A stretch of 64,000 bases of DNA, from positions 1,425,001 through 1,489,000 of the forward strand of contig NZ_PJBB01000003.1 in NCBI RefSeq assembly GCF_002836595.1, in the 5' to 3' direction. The notes beneath the pieces are model-generated. The model did no database searches. It was given only the letters and a program-made list of their open reading frames with translations, and was not told the DNA's origin. The position numbers and the translations under genes are program-made. Positions 26,293-33,619 of this stretch are shown here, one piece after another (positions within the stretch are counted from its first letter, which is position 1; each line of letters opens with the position of its first letter). Origin of the DNA: Tenacibaculum sp. Bg11-29. Lineage in GTDB: Bacteria; Bacteroidota; Bacteroidia; Flavobacteriales; Flavobacteriaceae.

Positions 26293-27222
26293 ATGAAAAA
26301 ATTAAATTTAACTAAACTAGTTTTAGCAACAGCCGTTTCGCTTTTACTTTATAACTGTGAAAGCAATTCTGAAGAAATTGTAGAAGTTGCGCCTGTTGCA
26401 GGTGTAGAAGTGGTTTCTATGTGTTTATCTGATGTAAAGAATGCAGAAGGAGATAAAGCAAGAGGTGTAAGTACTCCAACAAAGCATTGGGTAAACGGTC
26501 AAACGATTCGAGTGAAATTTTTAAACGGAACTACTAGGTTTCAATCTAAGGTGAAAGAATACGCATCAGAATGGGAAAAATATGCAAACATTAAATTTCA
26601 ATGGGTATCATCAAATAGTCAGGCGGATATTAAGATTAAATTTGACGCGAATGGAGGACATTGGTCTAATTTAGGAACTGATTCTAAGGATTATAGTCAT
26701 TCTATGAATTTAGGGTATGAAGATAATGGCTCTAGTACTTATGGGTTTAGAAGTACTACAATTCATGAATTCGGTCATGCACTTGGTTTAAATCATGAAC
26801 ACCGAAACCCTAATGCAGGAATTAAGTGGAATAAACCTGTAGTATATAATTATTATGCAGCGCCTCCTAATAACTGGAGTAAAGCAACGGTAGATTCTAA
26901 TATATTTGCACAGCTTGACAGAAATTCATCGAATTATAGTCAATATGATCCAAAATCAATAATGCACTATCCTGTAAATGCAAGCCATACTCTTGATGGT
27001 TTTTCTGTAGGAAATAATAATAAGTTATCTGCAATTGATAAAGAGTATATTTCAGAAGTATACCCTGGTGGAGCTAATACTGGTGGAGGTAACATTTGTA
27101 AAGGAGTTGCTAACTATAATGGTAATATTTCTTATTCTGTAGGAGACAAAGTAATCTTTAAAGGATATGTCTTCAAAAGAACACGTAATGACTGGACTAA
27201 TCTTGGGGCTTGTGCTAATTAA
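26293..27222 (+). CDS. M12A (astacin-like) zinc protease lipoprotein, copy 3
   Basis: A 309-residue paralogue with lipobox LLLYNC, zinc site HEFGHALGLNHE, Met-turn SIMHY and a single C-terminal module. The region just before the zinc helix carries its own changes (KFDANGGHWSNLGTDSKDYS). The signal peptide codons and the C-terminal codons are near-copies of those in copies 1 and 2, which suggests recent duplication or gene conversion at the ends with divergence in the middle. All catalytic residues are kept. Confidence 0.9.
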   Translation: MKKLNLTKLVLATAVSLLLYNCESNSEEIVEVAPVAGVEVVSMCLSDVKNAEGDKARGVSTPTKHWVNGQTIRVKFLNGTTRFQSKVKEYASEWEKYANIKFQWVSSNSQADIKIKFDANGGHWSNLGTDSKDYSHSMNLGYEDNGSSTYGFRSTTIHEFGHALGLNHEHRNPNAGIKWNKPVVYNYYAAPPNNWSKATVDSNIFAQLDRNSSNYSQYDPKSIMHYPVNASHTLDGFSVGNNNKLSAIDKEYISEVYPGGANTGGGNICKGVANYNGNISYSVGDKVIFKGYVFKRTRNDWTNLGACAN

Positions 27223-27263
27223 TAGCATGCCTAATTTTTAGATTAAAAAATATTTTTCAAAAA

Positions 27264-27296
27264 ATGCTCCGGTTTTATTTCCGGAGTATTTTTTAT
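27264..27296 (+). terminator. Terminator of protease copy 3
   Basis: Identical stem and loop to copy 2: GCTCCGG (27266-27272) with CCGGAGT (27281-27287), then ATTTTTTATTT. Confidence 0.8.
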
Positions 27297-27701
27297 TTAT
27301 ACTACGATAGTTCTTTATTTTTATGACATAGGAATTAAATATAAGCTGTTTAAAAATATTTTACGAAATTTTAGATTAGCTTTATGTGAATGAATCTCAA
27401 TTTTAAAGAAATTAATAGGTTTTTATGTGCGCTATTTCTCTTTAAAATACTGTCGTTAAGTGTTGTATTATAAGTAAGTTTTGTTTATATATTTTAATAA
27501 AAGGCATTAAAAGTAAGGTTTTGAAGTTGATTATTAATGTTTTTATAAGGATAATTATAATCTTGCTTTTTTTATTGAAATATTGTTTTTTTAGTTAAAA
27601 AAATATATTAAACATTAAATAAATGTTAATAAAAAAGGATAGTTATGCAATAAAGGGTTAAGATTTAAGTTGTTTTTATTAACTAAAATATATAATCAAT
27701 T
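27297..27701. promoter_or_regulatory. Spacer between protease copies 3 and 4 with the shared upstream element
   Basis: No gene is seen. It starts with the same downstream block as the other spacers, then a deletion relative to the 2-3 spacer joins it directly to the element CTGTCGTTAAGT (27450-27461), 241 bp before the ATG of copy 4. The GTTCTCTT leader motif of copies 1-3 is lost here, but the last bases before the ATG are kept. Confidence 0.5.
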
Positions 27702-28778
27702 ATGAAAAAATTAAATTTAATGAAAGTTGTTTTAATGACAGCCCTTTCGTTTTTACTTTACAACTGTGAAAGTAATTCTGAAGAAGTTATTGAAGTAGAC
27801 CCTGTTACATCTGTAGAAGAAGCTCGTATGTGTCTATTTGAGATGAAGAATTCAAATGATGATAAATCAAGAGGTGTAAGTACTCCATCATTGCATTGGA
27901 AAAATGGACAGACTATTACAGTAAGTTTTTTAAATGGAAGCGCTAATTATCAAGCTAGGGCAAAAGAATACGCATCAGAATGGGAAAAATATGCAAATAT
28001 TAAATTTAAATGGGTATCATCAAATAGTTCTGCAGACATTAGAATTCGTTTTAATAAAGCTGGAGGGCATTGGTCTAGGTTAGGAACTCAATCTAAAGGT
28101 GGAGGACAGTCTATGAATTTAGGATATGAAGATGATGGGTCTAGTGATAGAGGGTTTAGAAGTACTACAATTCATGAATTCGGACATGCACTTGGTTTAA
28201 GCCACGAACATCAAAACCCTGTTGCAGGAATTAAATGGAATAAACCAGCTGTGTATAAGTACTTTGCAGGGGCACCTAATTATTGGGATAAACAAAAAGT
28301 AGATCATAATTTATTTAGACGTCTTGATAAAAACACGACAAACTATAGTGAATATGATCCAAAATCAATAATGCACTATTCTGTAAGAAACGCGCATACT
28401 CTTGATAATTTTTCTGTAGGAAATAATAACAAATTATCAGTAATAGATAAAGAATATATTGCTGAAGTATATCCTAAAGCAGATACAACGCCTCCTACTG
28501 GTGATATTTGTGATGGTGTAGCTCCATATAAAGGTAGATCTTTTCCTTATTCTGTAGGAGATAAAGTAACCTCTCAAGGAACTTTATATCAAAGAACATC
28601 TAGCGGATGGATTAACCTTGGTGCATGTGGCGCTTCAACTCCAGCTGATATATGTGATGGTGTTGCTGCATATAATGGTAATTCTTCTTATTCTGTAGGA
28701 GATAAAGTAACCTCTCAAGGAACTTTATACCAAAGAGCATCTAACGGATGGAACAATCTTGGGGCTTGTGGTAATTAA
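27702..28778 (+). CDS. M12A (astacin-like) zinc protease lipoprotein, copy 4, with two C-terminal modules
   Basis: The most divergent and longest copy at 358 residues. Lipobox FLLYNC, zinc site HEFGHALGLSHE and Met-turn SIMHY are intact. After the protease domain come two tandem modules of about 45 residues, each with ICDGVA, YSVGDKVTSQGTLYQR and GW-x-NLGACG (about 28500-28628 and 28647-28775). The two are nearly the same as each other, pointing to recent internal duplication. The module resembles small carbohydrate-binding domains of the CBM5/12 type, so this copy should hold its target more tightly. Confidence 0.9.
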   Translation: MKKLNLMKVVLMTALSFLLYNCESNSEEVIEVDPVTSVEEARMCLFEMKNSNDDKSRGVSTPSLHWKNGQTITVSFLNGSANYQARAKEYASEWEKYANIKFKWVSSNSSADIRIRFNKAGGHWSRLGTQSKGGGQSMNLGYEDDGSSDRGFRSTTIHEFGHALGLSHEHQNPVAGIKWNKPAVYKYFAGAPNYWDKQKVDHNLFRRLDKNTTNYSEYDPKSIMHYSVRNAHTLDNFSVGNNNKLSVIDKEYIAEVYPKADTTPPTGDICDGVAPYKGRSFPYSVGDKVTSQGTLYQRTSSGWINLGACGASTPADICDGVAAYNGNSSYSVGDKVTSQGTLYQRASNGWNNLGACGN

Positions 28779-28816
28779 GAACACCCCTAATTTATTTGAG
28801 GCATAAGTTTAAAAAA

Positions 28817-28847
28817 ATGCTCTGATTTCATTTCCAGAGCATTTTGT
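28817..28847 (+). terminator. Terminator of protease copy 4
   Basis: TGCTCTG (28818-28824) pairs with CAGAGCA (28835-28841). The stem bases differ from the other copies on both arms so that pairing is kept, which is evidence that the hairpin is under selection. Confidence 0.75.
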
Positions 28848-28981
28848 ATGTATAATTATTATATGAAATGCTTCTGAACTGTATTTCGTTATTCTAGGTA
28901 AAGAATGGGTGTTGTTTATCCATTTATAAATAATACAAGAGATATTGGTTTTCATTACTCAGTAATTAACTATAATCAAAC

Positions 28982-29013
28982 AAAAAAGCAACCCAAAGAA
29001 AGGGTTGCTTTTT
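28982..29013 (-). terminator. Terminator of lysS
   Basis: AAAAAGCAACCC (28983-28994) pairs with GGGTTGCTTTTT (29002-29013) around an AAAGAAA loop; it lies 21 bp past the minus-strand lysS stop. Confidence 0.85.
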
Positions 29014-29033
29014 AATTTTATAAAAGAAAATAT

Positions 29034-30731
29034 TTATACTAATTCAACAAATAAACCTTCTTCCGTTTTTTCAACTTTAGCTAATTTATTTTTAGTTAAA
29101 CCTTTTATCGTTTTATCCCATTTTTTGTTAGATAAACCAGATTGTGTTTTTAAGTTATTTAAGTCAATTTTTTCTGCTTTCTCAACAATCGCTAAAACAG
29201 CTTTTTCATCATCATTTAACTCGATAGAAGGAGCCTTTTTCTCAGGTCTCATTTGAGGAAAAAATAATACCTCTTGAATAGACGGATTGTTAGTTAAATA
29301 CATAACTAGACGATCCATACCAATACCTAAACCAGATGTTGGAGGCATACCGTACTCTAAAGCACGTAAAAAATCATGATCAATAAACTCAGTAGCTTCA
29401 TCATCACCACGTTCAGCTAACTTAAGCTGCGCTTCAAAACGTTCACGTTGGTCAATAGGGTCGTTTAATTCAGAATATGCATTTGCAATTTCTTTACCAC
29501 AAACCATTAACTCAAAACGTTCTGTTAATTCAGGGTTGTCTCTGTGTTCTTTACATAAAGGAGACATCTCTTTCGGATAATCAGTAATAAAAGTAGGTTG
29601 AATGTAATTTCCTTCACACTTTTCACCAAACATTTCATCAATTAATTTTCCTTTACCCATGGTCGCATCAACTTCAATTCCCATTGCTCTAGCAGCTTCA
29701 AAAAGCTCACTCTCAGATTTTCCATTAATGTCAAATCCTGTAAAATGCTTTATAGAATCGGCCATAGTAACTCTTGCATACGGCGCTTTAAAATCAACTT
29801 CATGTTCACCAAAAGTTGTTTTACTTGTTCCGTTTACTGCAATAGCACAATGCTCTAATAACTTTTCAGTAAAGTCCATCATCCAATTGTAGTCTTTATA
29901 AGCTACATAAATTTCCATAGCAGTAAACTCCGGATTATGAGTTCTGTCCATCCCTTCGTTTCTAAAGTTCTTAGAAAACTCATAAACACCATCAAAACCA
30001 CCAACAATTAAACGTTTTAAATATAACTCGTTTGCAATACGCATGTATAACGGAATATCTAAGGCATTATGATGAGAAATAAACGGTCTCGCAGCAGCAC
30101 CACCAGGAATTGGTTGTAAAATTGGTGTTTCAACCTCAAAATAACCAGCATCGTTAAAAAAGTTACGCATTGCTGTAAATAATTTTGTACGCTTTACGAA
30201 AACCTCTTTTACGTGTGGGTTTACTACTAAATCAGCATAACGCTGACGGTAACGCATCTCAGGATCTGTAAATCCATCAAAAGTGTTCCCTTCTGCATCA
30301 ACCTTTGGTAAAGGTAGCGGCTTTAAAGATTTACTTAATAATTTAAAACCTTTAACCATTACTGTTTTTTCACCAACTTGAGTAGTGAATAACTCACCCT
30401 CAATACCAATGAAATCACCAATGTCTAATAATTTTTTATATACATCGTTGTATAAAGTTTTATCTTCACCAGTACAAATTTCGTCTCTGTTAAAATAAAC
30501 TTGAATACGACCTTCACTATCTTGTAATTCAGCAAAAGAAGCTTTTCCTTGAATACGACGACTCATTAATCGACCGGCAATTATCACCTTTTTCCCTTCT
30601 TCAAACTCCTGTTTTATAATTTTTGAATTTGAATCTAATGGAAATAAATCAGCAGGGTACGGATTAATACCTAATTCACGTAATTTCCCTAATTTGTCTC
30701 TACGTACAACTTCTTGTTCTGATAATTGCAT
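29034..30731 (-). CDS. lysS: Lysyl-tRNA synthetase, class II
   Basis: Charges tRNA-Lys. The 565-residue product has the N-terminal anticodon-binding OB fold (KVIIAGRLMSRRIQGKASFAELQD) and the class II core: motif 1 near FNDAGYFEVETPIL, motif 2 with SKNFRNEGMDRTHNPEFTAMEIY, and motif 3 with GLGIGMDRLVMYLT. A C-terminal extension of about 70 residues after motif 3 (KKAPSIELNDDEKAVLAIVE) looks like a small helical tail common in Flavobacteriia. The frame can be extended to 30773, but that would run through the promoter -7 box; the ATG at 30731 begins the usual MQLSEQEVVRRDKL. Confidence 0.97.
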   Translation of the reverse strand: MQLSEQEVVRRDKLGKLRELGINPYPADLFPLDSNSKIIKQEFEEGKKVIIAGRLMSRRIQGKASFAELQDSEGRIQVYFNRDEICTGEDKTLYNDVYKKLLDIGDFIGIEGELFTTQVGEKTVMVKGFKLLSKSLKPLPLPKVDAEGNTFDGFTDPEMRYRQRYADLVVNPHVKEVFVKRTKLFTAMRNFFNDAGYFEVETPILQPIPGGAAARPFISHHNALDIPLYMRIANELYLKRLIVGGFDGVYEFSKNFRNEGMDRTHNPEFTAMEIYVAYKDYNWMMDFTEKLLEHCAIAVNGTSKTTFGEHEVDFKAPYARVTMADSIKHFTGFDINGKSESELFEAARAMGIEVDATMGKGKLIDEMFGEKCEGNYIQPTFITDYPKEMSPLCKEHRDNPELTERFELMVCGKEIANAYSELNDPIDQRERFEAQLKLAERGDDEATEFIDHDFLRALEYGMPPTSGLGIGMDRLVMYLTNNPSIQEVLFFPQMRPEKKAPSIELNDDEKAVLAIVEKAEKIDLNNLKTQSGLSNKKWDKTIKGLTKNKLAKVEKTEEGLFVELV

Positions 30732-30762
30732 GGGTTGTTTTTTATAATTTTTAATGAAGCTG

Positions 30763-30793
30763 TAAAGATACAATCAATTGCAGAATTAAACAA
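30763..30793 (-). promoter_or_regulatory. Promoter of lysS
   Basis: On the minus strand TTG (30791-30793) lies 20 bp before TATCTTTA (30763-30770), one base away from TAnnTTTG. It leaves a leader of about 25 bases before the ATG at 30731. Confidence 0.5.
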
Positions 30794-30836
30794 TGAATTA
30801 ACAATAACAGGTTTTATGTTAAAAGGAAAATAAAAC

Positions 30837-30866
30837 TTGAAGATATTAAAAAAGGTTGTATATTTG
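30837..30866 (+). promoter_or_regulatory. Consensus Bacteroidetes promoter for a small RNA
   Basis: TTG (30837-30839), 19 bp, then TATATTTG (30859-30866): both elements match the Bacteroidetes vegetative promoter at the optimal distance. No reading frame follows; a structured transcript and terminator do. Confidence 0.75.
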
Positions 30867-30869
30867 CAG

Positions 30870-30977
30870 GCTGCTTTTTTTTAAAGTAGCATTTAGTTGT
30901 GTTGTTAGGCACTTTAAATAGTGTCATGGTTTTGTTAACCAATGGAAAGCTTCCCTGAAATGGGACGCTTTTTTTTT
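30870..30977 (+). ncRNA. Predicted small RNA of about 108 nt, family not assigned
   Basis: The segment follows a consensus promoter and ends in a terminator. It folds into four consecutive hairpins: GCTGCTTT (30870-30877) with AAAGTAGC (30883-30890); GGCACT (30908-30913) with AGTGTC (30920-30925); TGGTT (30927-30931) with AACCA (30937-30941); and a terminator with outer AAAGC/GCTTT (30946-30950, 30967-30971) and inner CCC/GGG, followed by a run of T. It has no start codon with a useful frame. It is transcribed away from lysS. The shape is not the long single hairpin of 6S RNA, and it lacks SRP RNA and tmRNA signatures. It may belong to a known flavobacterial RNA motif such as Flavo-1, which I cannot check by eye. 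Confidence 0.65.
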
Positions 30978-30996
30978 ATTCCTAATTTTTTTTGAA

Positions 30997-31075
30997 GCTA
31001 TTTCCCGTTTTTCGCACTCGCTCTCTACGAGGAGTTCAAGTAAATACTACAATCGGGACTAAACTAACCTCGTAA
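30997..31075. repeat. Candidate intergenic palindromic repeat
   Basis: A segment with inverted ends, AGCTATTTCCCG (about 30996-31007) against CGGGACTAAACT (31054-31065), and GC-richer interior (TTCGCACTCGCTCTCTACG). Its base use differs from the surrounding sequence and it resembles the short dispersed elements found between genes in many flavobacterial genomes. Only one copy is in the window. Confidence 0.4.
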
Positions 31076-31085
31076 GTTTTGTATA

Positions 31086-31586
31086 TTATATAAGAGCATC
31101 TTTATACTCCCAAAGTTTTGTAAAAAATAACACGAAGTAAACAGCAGCAATCAAAAATTTAATGGTTGCAGAAGTAATAAAACCTAAAAGCGCACCAAAA
31201 GAAGCTTTAATTGCTCTGTTAGTATCTTTACTGTCATAAATTAACTCACCAATAAGTGCACCTAAAAAAGCACCAATAATTATTCCGAATGGTATTGGAG
31301 AAAACAAACCTATAATAAGCCCAATAGTTGTACCGTAAACACCATATTTAGTGCCTCCAAAACGTTTGGCACCCATAGCAGGAATCATATAATCTAGAAA
31401 AAAAATAATTATAGCAATAGCTAAGGTAATTCCTAAAAACAACCAATCTTGCGGTACTGCTTTCGTTAAAGAAAGTAACAATAAGCCTAGCCAACTGGTA
31501 ATAGGGCCAGGTAATACAGGTAAAAAAGCACCAATAATACCTAGGCATACAAATAGAAAGCCAAGTATCGTTAAAAGAATATCCAT
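31086..31586 (-). CDS. DUF456 family membrane protein
   Basis: A 166-residue inner-membrane protein with about five hydrophobic segments and the family's glycine-rich pattern: GFLFVCLGIIGAFLPVLPGP at the start, DYMIPAMGAKRFGGTKYGVYG in the middle and GAFLGALIGELIYD after it. The role of DUF456 proteins is not known. It is a single gene; the BlaI-BlaR1 operon starts on the other strand 147 bp away. Confidence 0.9.
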   Translation of the reverse strand: MDILLTILGFLFVCLGIIGAFLPVLPGPITSWLGLLLLSLTKAVPQDWLFLGITLAIAIIIFFLDYMIPAMGAKRFGGTKYGVYGTTIGLIIGLFSPIPFGIIIGAFLGALIGELIYDSKDTNRAIKASFGALLGFITSATIKFLIAAVYFVLFFTKLWEYKDALI

Positions 31587-31667
31587 AGGTTAATTTTTTT
31601 TTTTTGAAAAATACTAGGTTTTATAACTATATGACGAAGGTATGAAAGCTTTGTTACAAATATTTAC

Positions 31668-31708
31668 AACTAAAAAATTAGTTTAAACTAATTTTTTAGT
31701 TACATTTG
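31668..31708 (+). promoter_or_regulatory. Operator and promoter of the blaI-blaR1-type operon
   Basis: A perfect 34-bp palindrome (31668-31701) made of two 16-bp dyads, each AACTAA-N4-TTAGTT (31668-31683 and 31686-31701), spaced by TA. The promoter -7 box TACATTTG (31701-31708) begins on its last base, so a bound repressor would cover the -33 region and block polymerase. Two dyads suggest two BlaI-type dimers. The ATG of the repressor gene is 25 bp farther on, which points to autoregulation. Confidence 0.75.
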
Positions 31709-31733
31709 AGGAAGATAAAAGTAAAATAATAGC

Positions 31734-32102
31734 ATGAGTAAACAATTAACAAAAGCAGAAGAGCAAATAATGCAAGTGTTATGGACTTTAAAAACAGCTT
31801 CAGTAAAAGAAGTAATAATAGAATTACCAGAGCCAAAACCAGCATATAATACCGTATCAACAATTATTAGAATTTTGGAAACTAAAAATTTCGTTGGGCA
31901 TGAACCAAAAGGAAGAGGTTTTGTATACCATCCACTGGTTGAAAAATCTGACTATAGTAACGAGAGTTTACATAAATTAATGAATGGGTATTTTGAAGGT
32001 TCATTTAAAAGTATGGTATCGTTTTTTATGAAAGAAAACAAAATGGATATCCAAGAATTGGAAAGTATCTTAAAGGAAGTTGATAAAAATAAAAAGCAAT
32101 GA
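31734..32102 (+). CDS. BlaI/MecI/CopY family repressor
   Basis: A 122-residue winged-helix repressor. The DNA-binding half runs KAEEQIMQVLWTLKTASVKEV, then PAYNTVSTIIRILETKNFVGH with the wing GRGFVYHPLV. The C-terminal half (about 75-122) is the helical dimerisation arm that BlaR1-type proteases trigger for cleavage. It overlaps the next gene by four bases (ATGA), the usual BlaI-BlaR1 coupling. A double-dyad operator overlaps its promoter. In Bacteroidetes such pairs often sense envelope or peptide signals rather than beta-lactams, and no beta-lactamase is nearby. Confidence 0.93.
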   Translation: MSKQLTKAEEQIMQVLWTLKTASVKEVIIELPEPKPAYNTVSTIIRILETKNFVGHEPKGRGFVYHPLVEKSDYSNESLHKLMNGYFEGSFKSMVSFFMKENKMDIQELESILKEVDKNKKQ

Positions 32103-33613
32103 TAAATTATATAATTCAAGTAATTTTATTTCAAGTATTGTTTGTTGCGGTGTATGATTTCTTTTTGAGTAAAGAGACTTTTTTTACTAAAAACAGATGG
32201 TATTTGTTAAGTACAGCAATAGGTTCTTTCTTATTACCGCTGTTAAAAATACCAACACTTAAAAAAGCGGTTCCGATTGAATATTCAATATTATTACCAG
32301 AAGTAGTTTTATCTCCACAAAAGGTAATAGAAAAAGCTGTTTGGTATCAGTCTGTAAATTATTTAGATGTATTATTTGTTATAGGAAGTACACTTTTCTT
32401 TTTAATTTTTATAATAAAGCTACAGCGAATAATTCAGTTAATTTTTAAATACGGAAGTGAAAATAGACATACTTATAAACTCGTCTTATTACCAGAAAAT
32501 TCAAAAGCATTTTCATTCTTCAATTATATATTTTTAGGAAAAGGAATTCCTACGGAAAAACAAAAAAAGATAATTCAACATGAGTTAGTACACAGTTCAC
32601 AAAAGCACACATTTGATTTATTGTTTTTTGAACTCCTTAGAATACTTATGTGGTTTAACCCGATGGTATATATGTATCAAAAAAGGATAACCTTAGTTCA
32701 TGAATATATTTCAGACGATGTAGTTAGCAAAACCACAAAAAAGGAAAACTATATAAATAATCTACTCTCTGATATTTTTCAAGTAGAGAACATTTCATTT
32801 ATAAATCAATTTTATAAGCATTCATTAATCAAAAAAAGAGTTATTATGATGACAAAAGGAAGATCAAAAGAAATTAAACAATTAAAGTATTTATTGTTAA
32901 TTCCGTTATTAGTGAGTATGGTATTATATACCTCTTGTAATGAGAATAAAGAACTAGGAGTTGAAAAAGAATTGACAACAATTTACAATAGTAAAGAAGG
33001 GAACTTAACTTCATTAAAAGGAGAGAAGACTAGTTTTCTAGATTTTTATTACGGAGATAATAAAGTTGATTTAGGAAAGGAATTATCAGTAAAAGATTTA
33101 TCAGAAGATGAAAAACAAGAATTTTTAAGATTAAATGATAAGGTTAGTTCTAGTAAAGCAGCATCAATAATGAAGTTGAAGATTTTTTCAGGACTCAATG
33201 GTAGAAAAGTTGTAGCTCATTTATTTGATTTCTCTAAAATTAAAAAAGAAAGTTATAAAGAAGGAGAGGATGTTCCATTTTCAATTATTGAAAAAGCACC
33301 AACATACCCTGGCTGTGAAGAGGGGGATAAAAAGTGTTTAAATATAAGTATTCAGCGTTTTGTAGTAGATAATTTCAATGTTAAATTGGCAAACACATTG
33401 GGGTTAAAAGGTGGTAAAAAACGAATTTATGTACAATTTAAAATTGATAAAGACGGAAGTATCATTGATATTAAAGCACGTGCACCTCACCCAGCATTAA
33501 AAGAAGAAGCTATTAGAGTGGCTAAAAAATTACCAAAAATGAAACCAGGAGAACAAAGAGGTGAAAAAGTACGAGTAGGTTACACATTGCCAATAACATT
33601 TAATGTAGAGTAA
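32099..33613 (+). CDS. BlaR1-type M56 membrane peptidase with C-terminal TonB-like domain
   Basis: A 504-residue polytopic sensor protease. Three hydrophobic segments in the first 125 residues precede the M56 gluzincin site: HELVH (H161, E162, H165) and a downstream HEYISDDVV holding E202. A fourth helix at about residues 265-280 (YLLLIPLLVSMVLYTS) leads into a periplasmic region that ends, from about 410, in a TonB-type domain (RIYVQFKIDKDGSIIDIKAR, then LPKMKPGEQRGEKVRVGYTL). The penicillin-binding sensor domain of true BlaR1 is absent, so the ligand differs. It should cleave or release the BlaI-type repressor encoded just upstream. Confidence 0.9.
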   Translation: MINYIIQVILFQVLFVAVYDFFLSKETFFTKNRWYLLSTAIGSFLLPLLKIPTLKKAVPIEYSILLPEVVLSPQKVIEKAVWYQSVNYLDVLFVIGSTLFFLIFIIKLQRIIQLIFKYGSENRHTYKLVLLPENSKAFSFFNYIFLGKGIPTEKQKKIIQHELVHSSQKHTFDLLFFELLRILMWFNPMVYMYQKRITLVHEYISDDVVSKTTKKENYINNLLSDIFQVENISFINQFYKHSLIKKRVIMMTKGRSKEIKQLKYLLLIPLLVSMVLYTSCNENKELGVEKELTTIYNSKEGNLTSLKGEKTSFLDFYYGDNKVDLGKELSVKDLSEDEKQEFLRLNDKVSSSKAASIMKLKIFSGLNGRKVVAHLFDFSKIKKESYKEGEDVPFSIIEKAPTYPGCEEGDKKCLNISIQRFVVDNFNVKLANTLGLKGGKKRIYVQFKIDKDGSIIDIKARAPHPALKEEAIRVAKKLPKMKPGEQRGEKVRVGYTLPITFNVE

Positions 33614-33619
33614 ATTTAT

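Noticed and set aside
30732..30773. A 14-residue extension of LysS
   Set aside because: It runs through the predicted lysS promoter box and is not typical of the family.
30870..30977. The small RNA as 6S RNA
   Set aside because: Its 5' and 3' ends do not pair into one long bulged hairpin, and it ends in a terminator hairpin, so 6S was not assigned.
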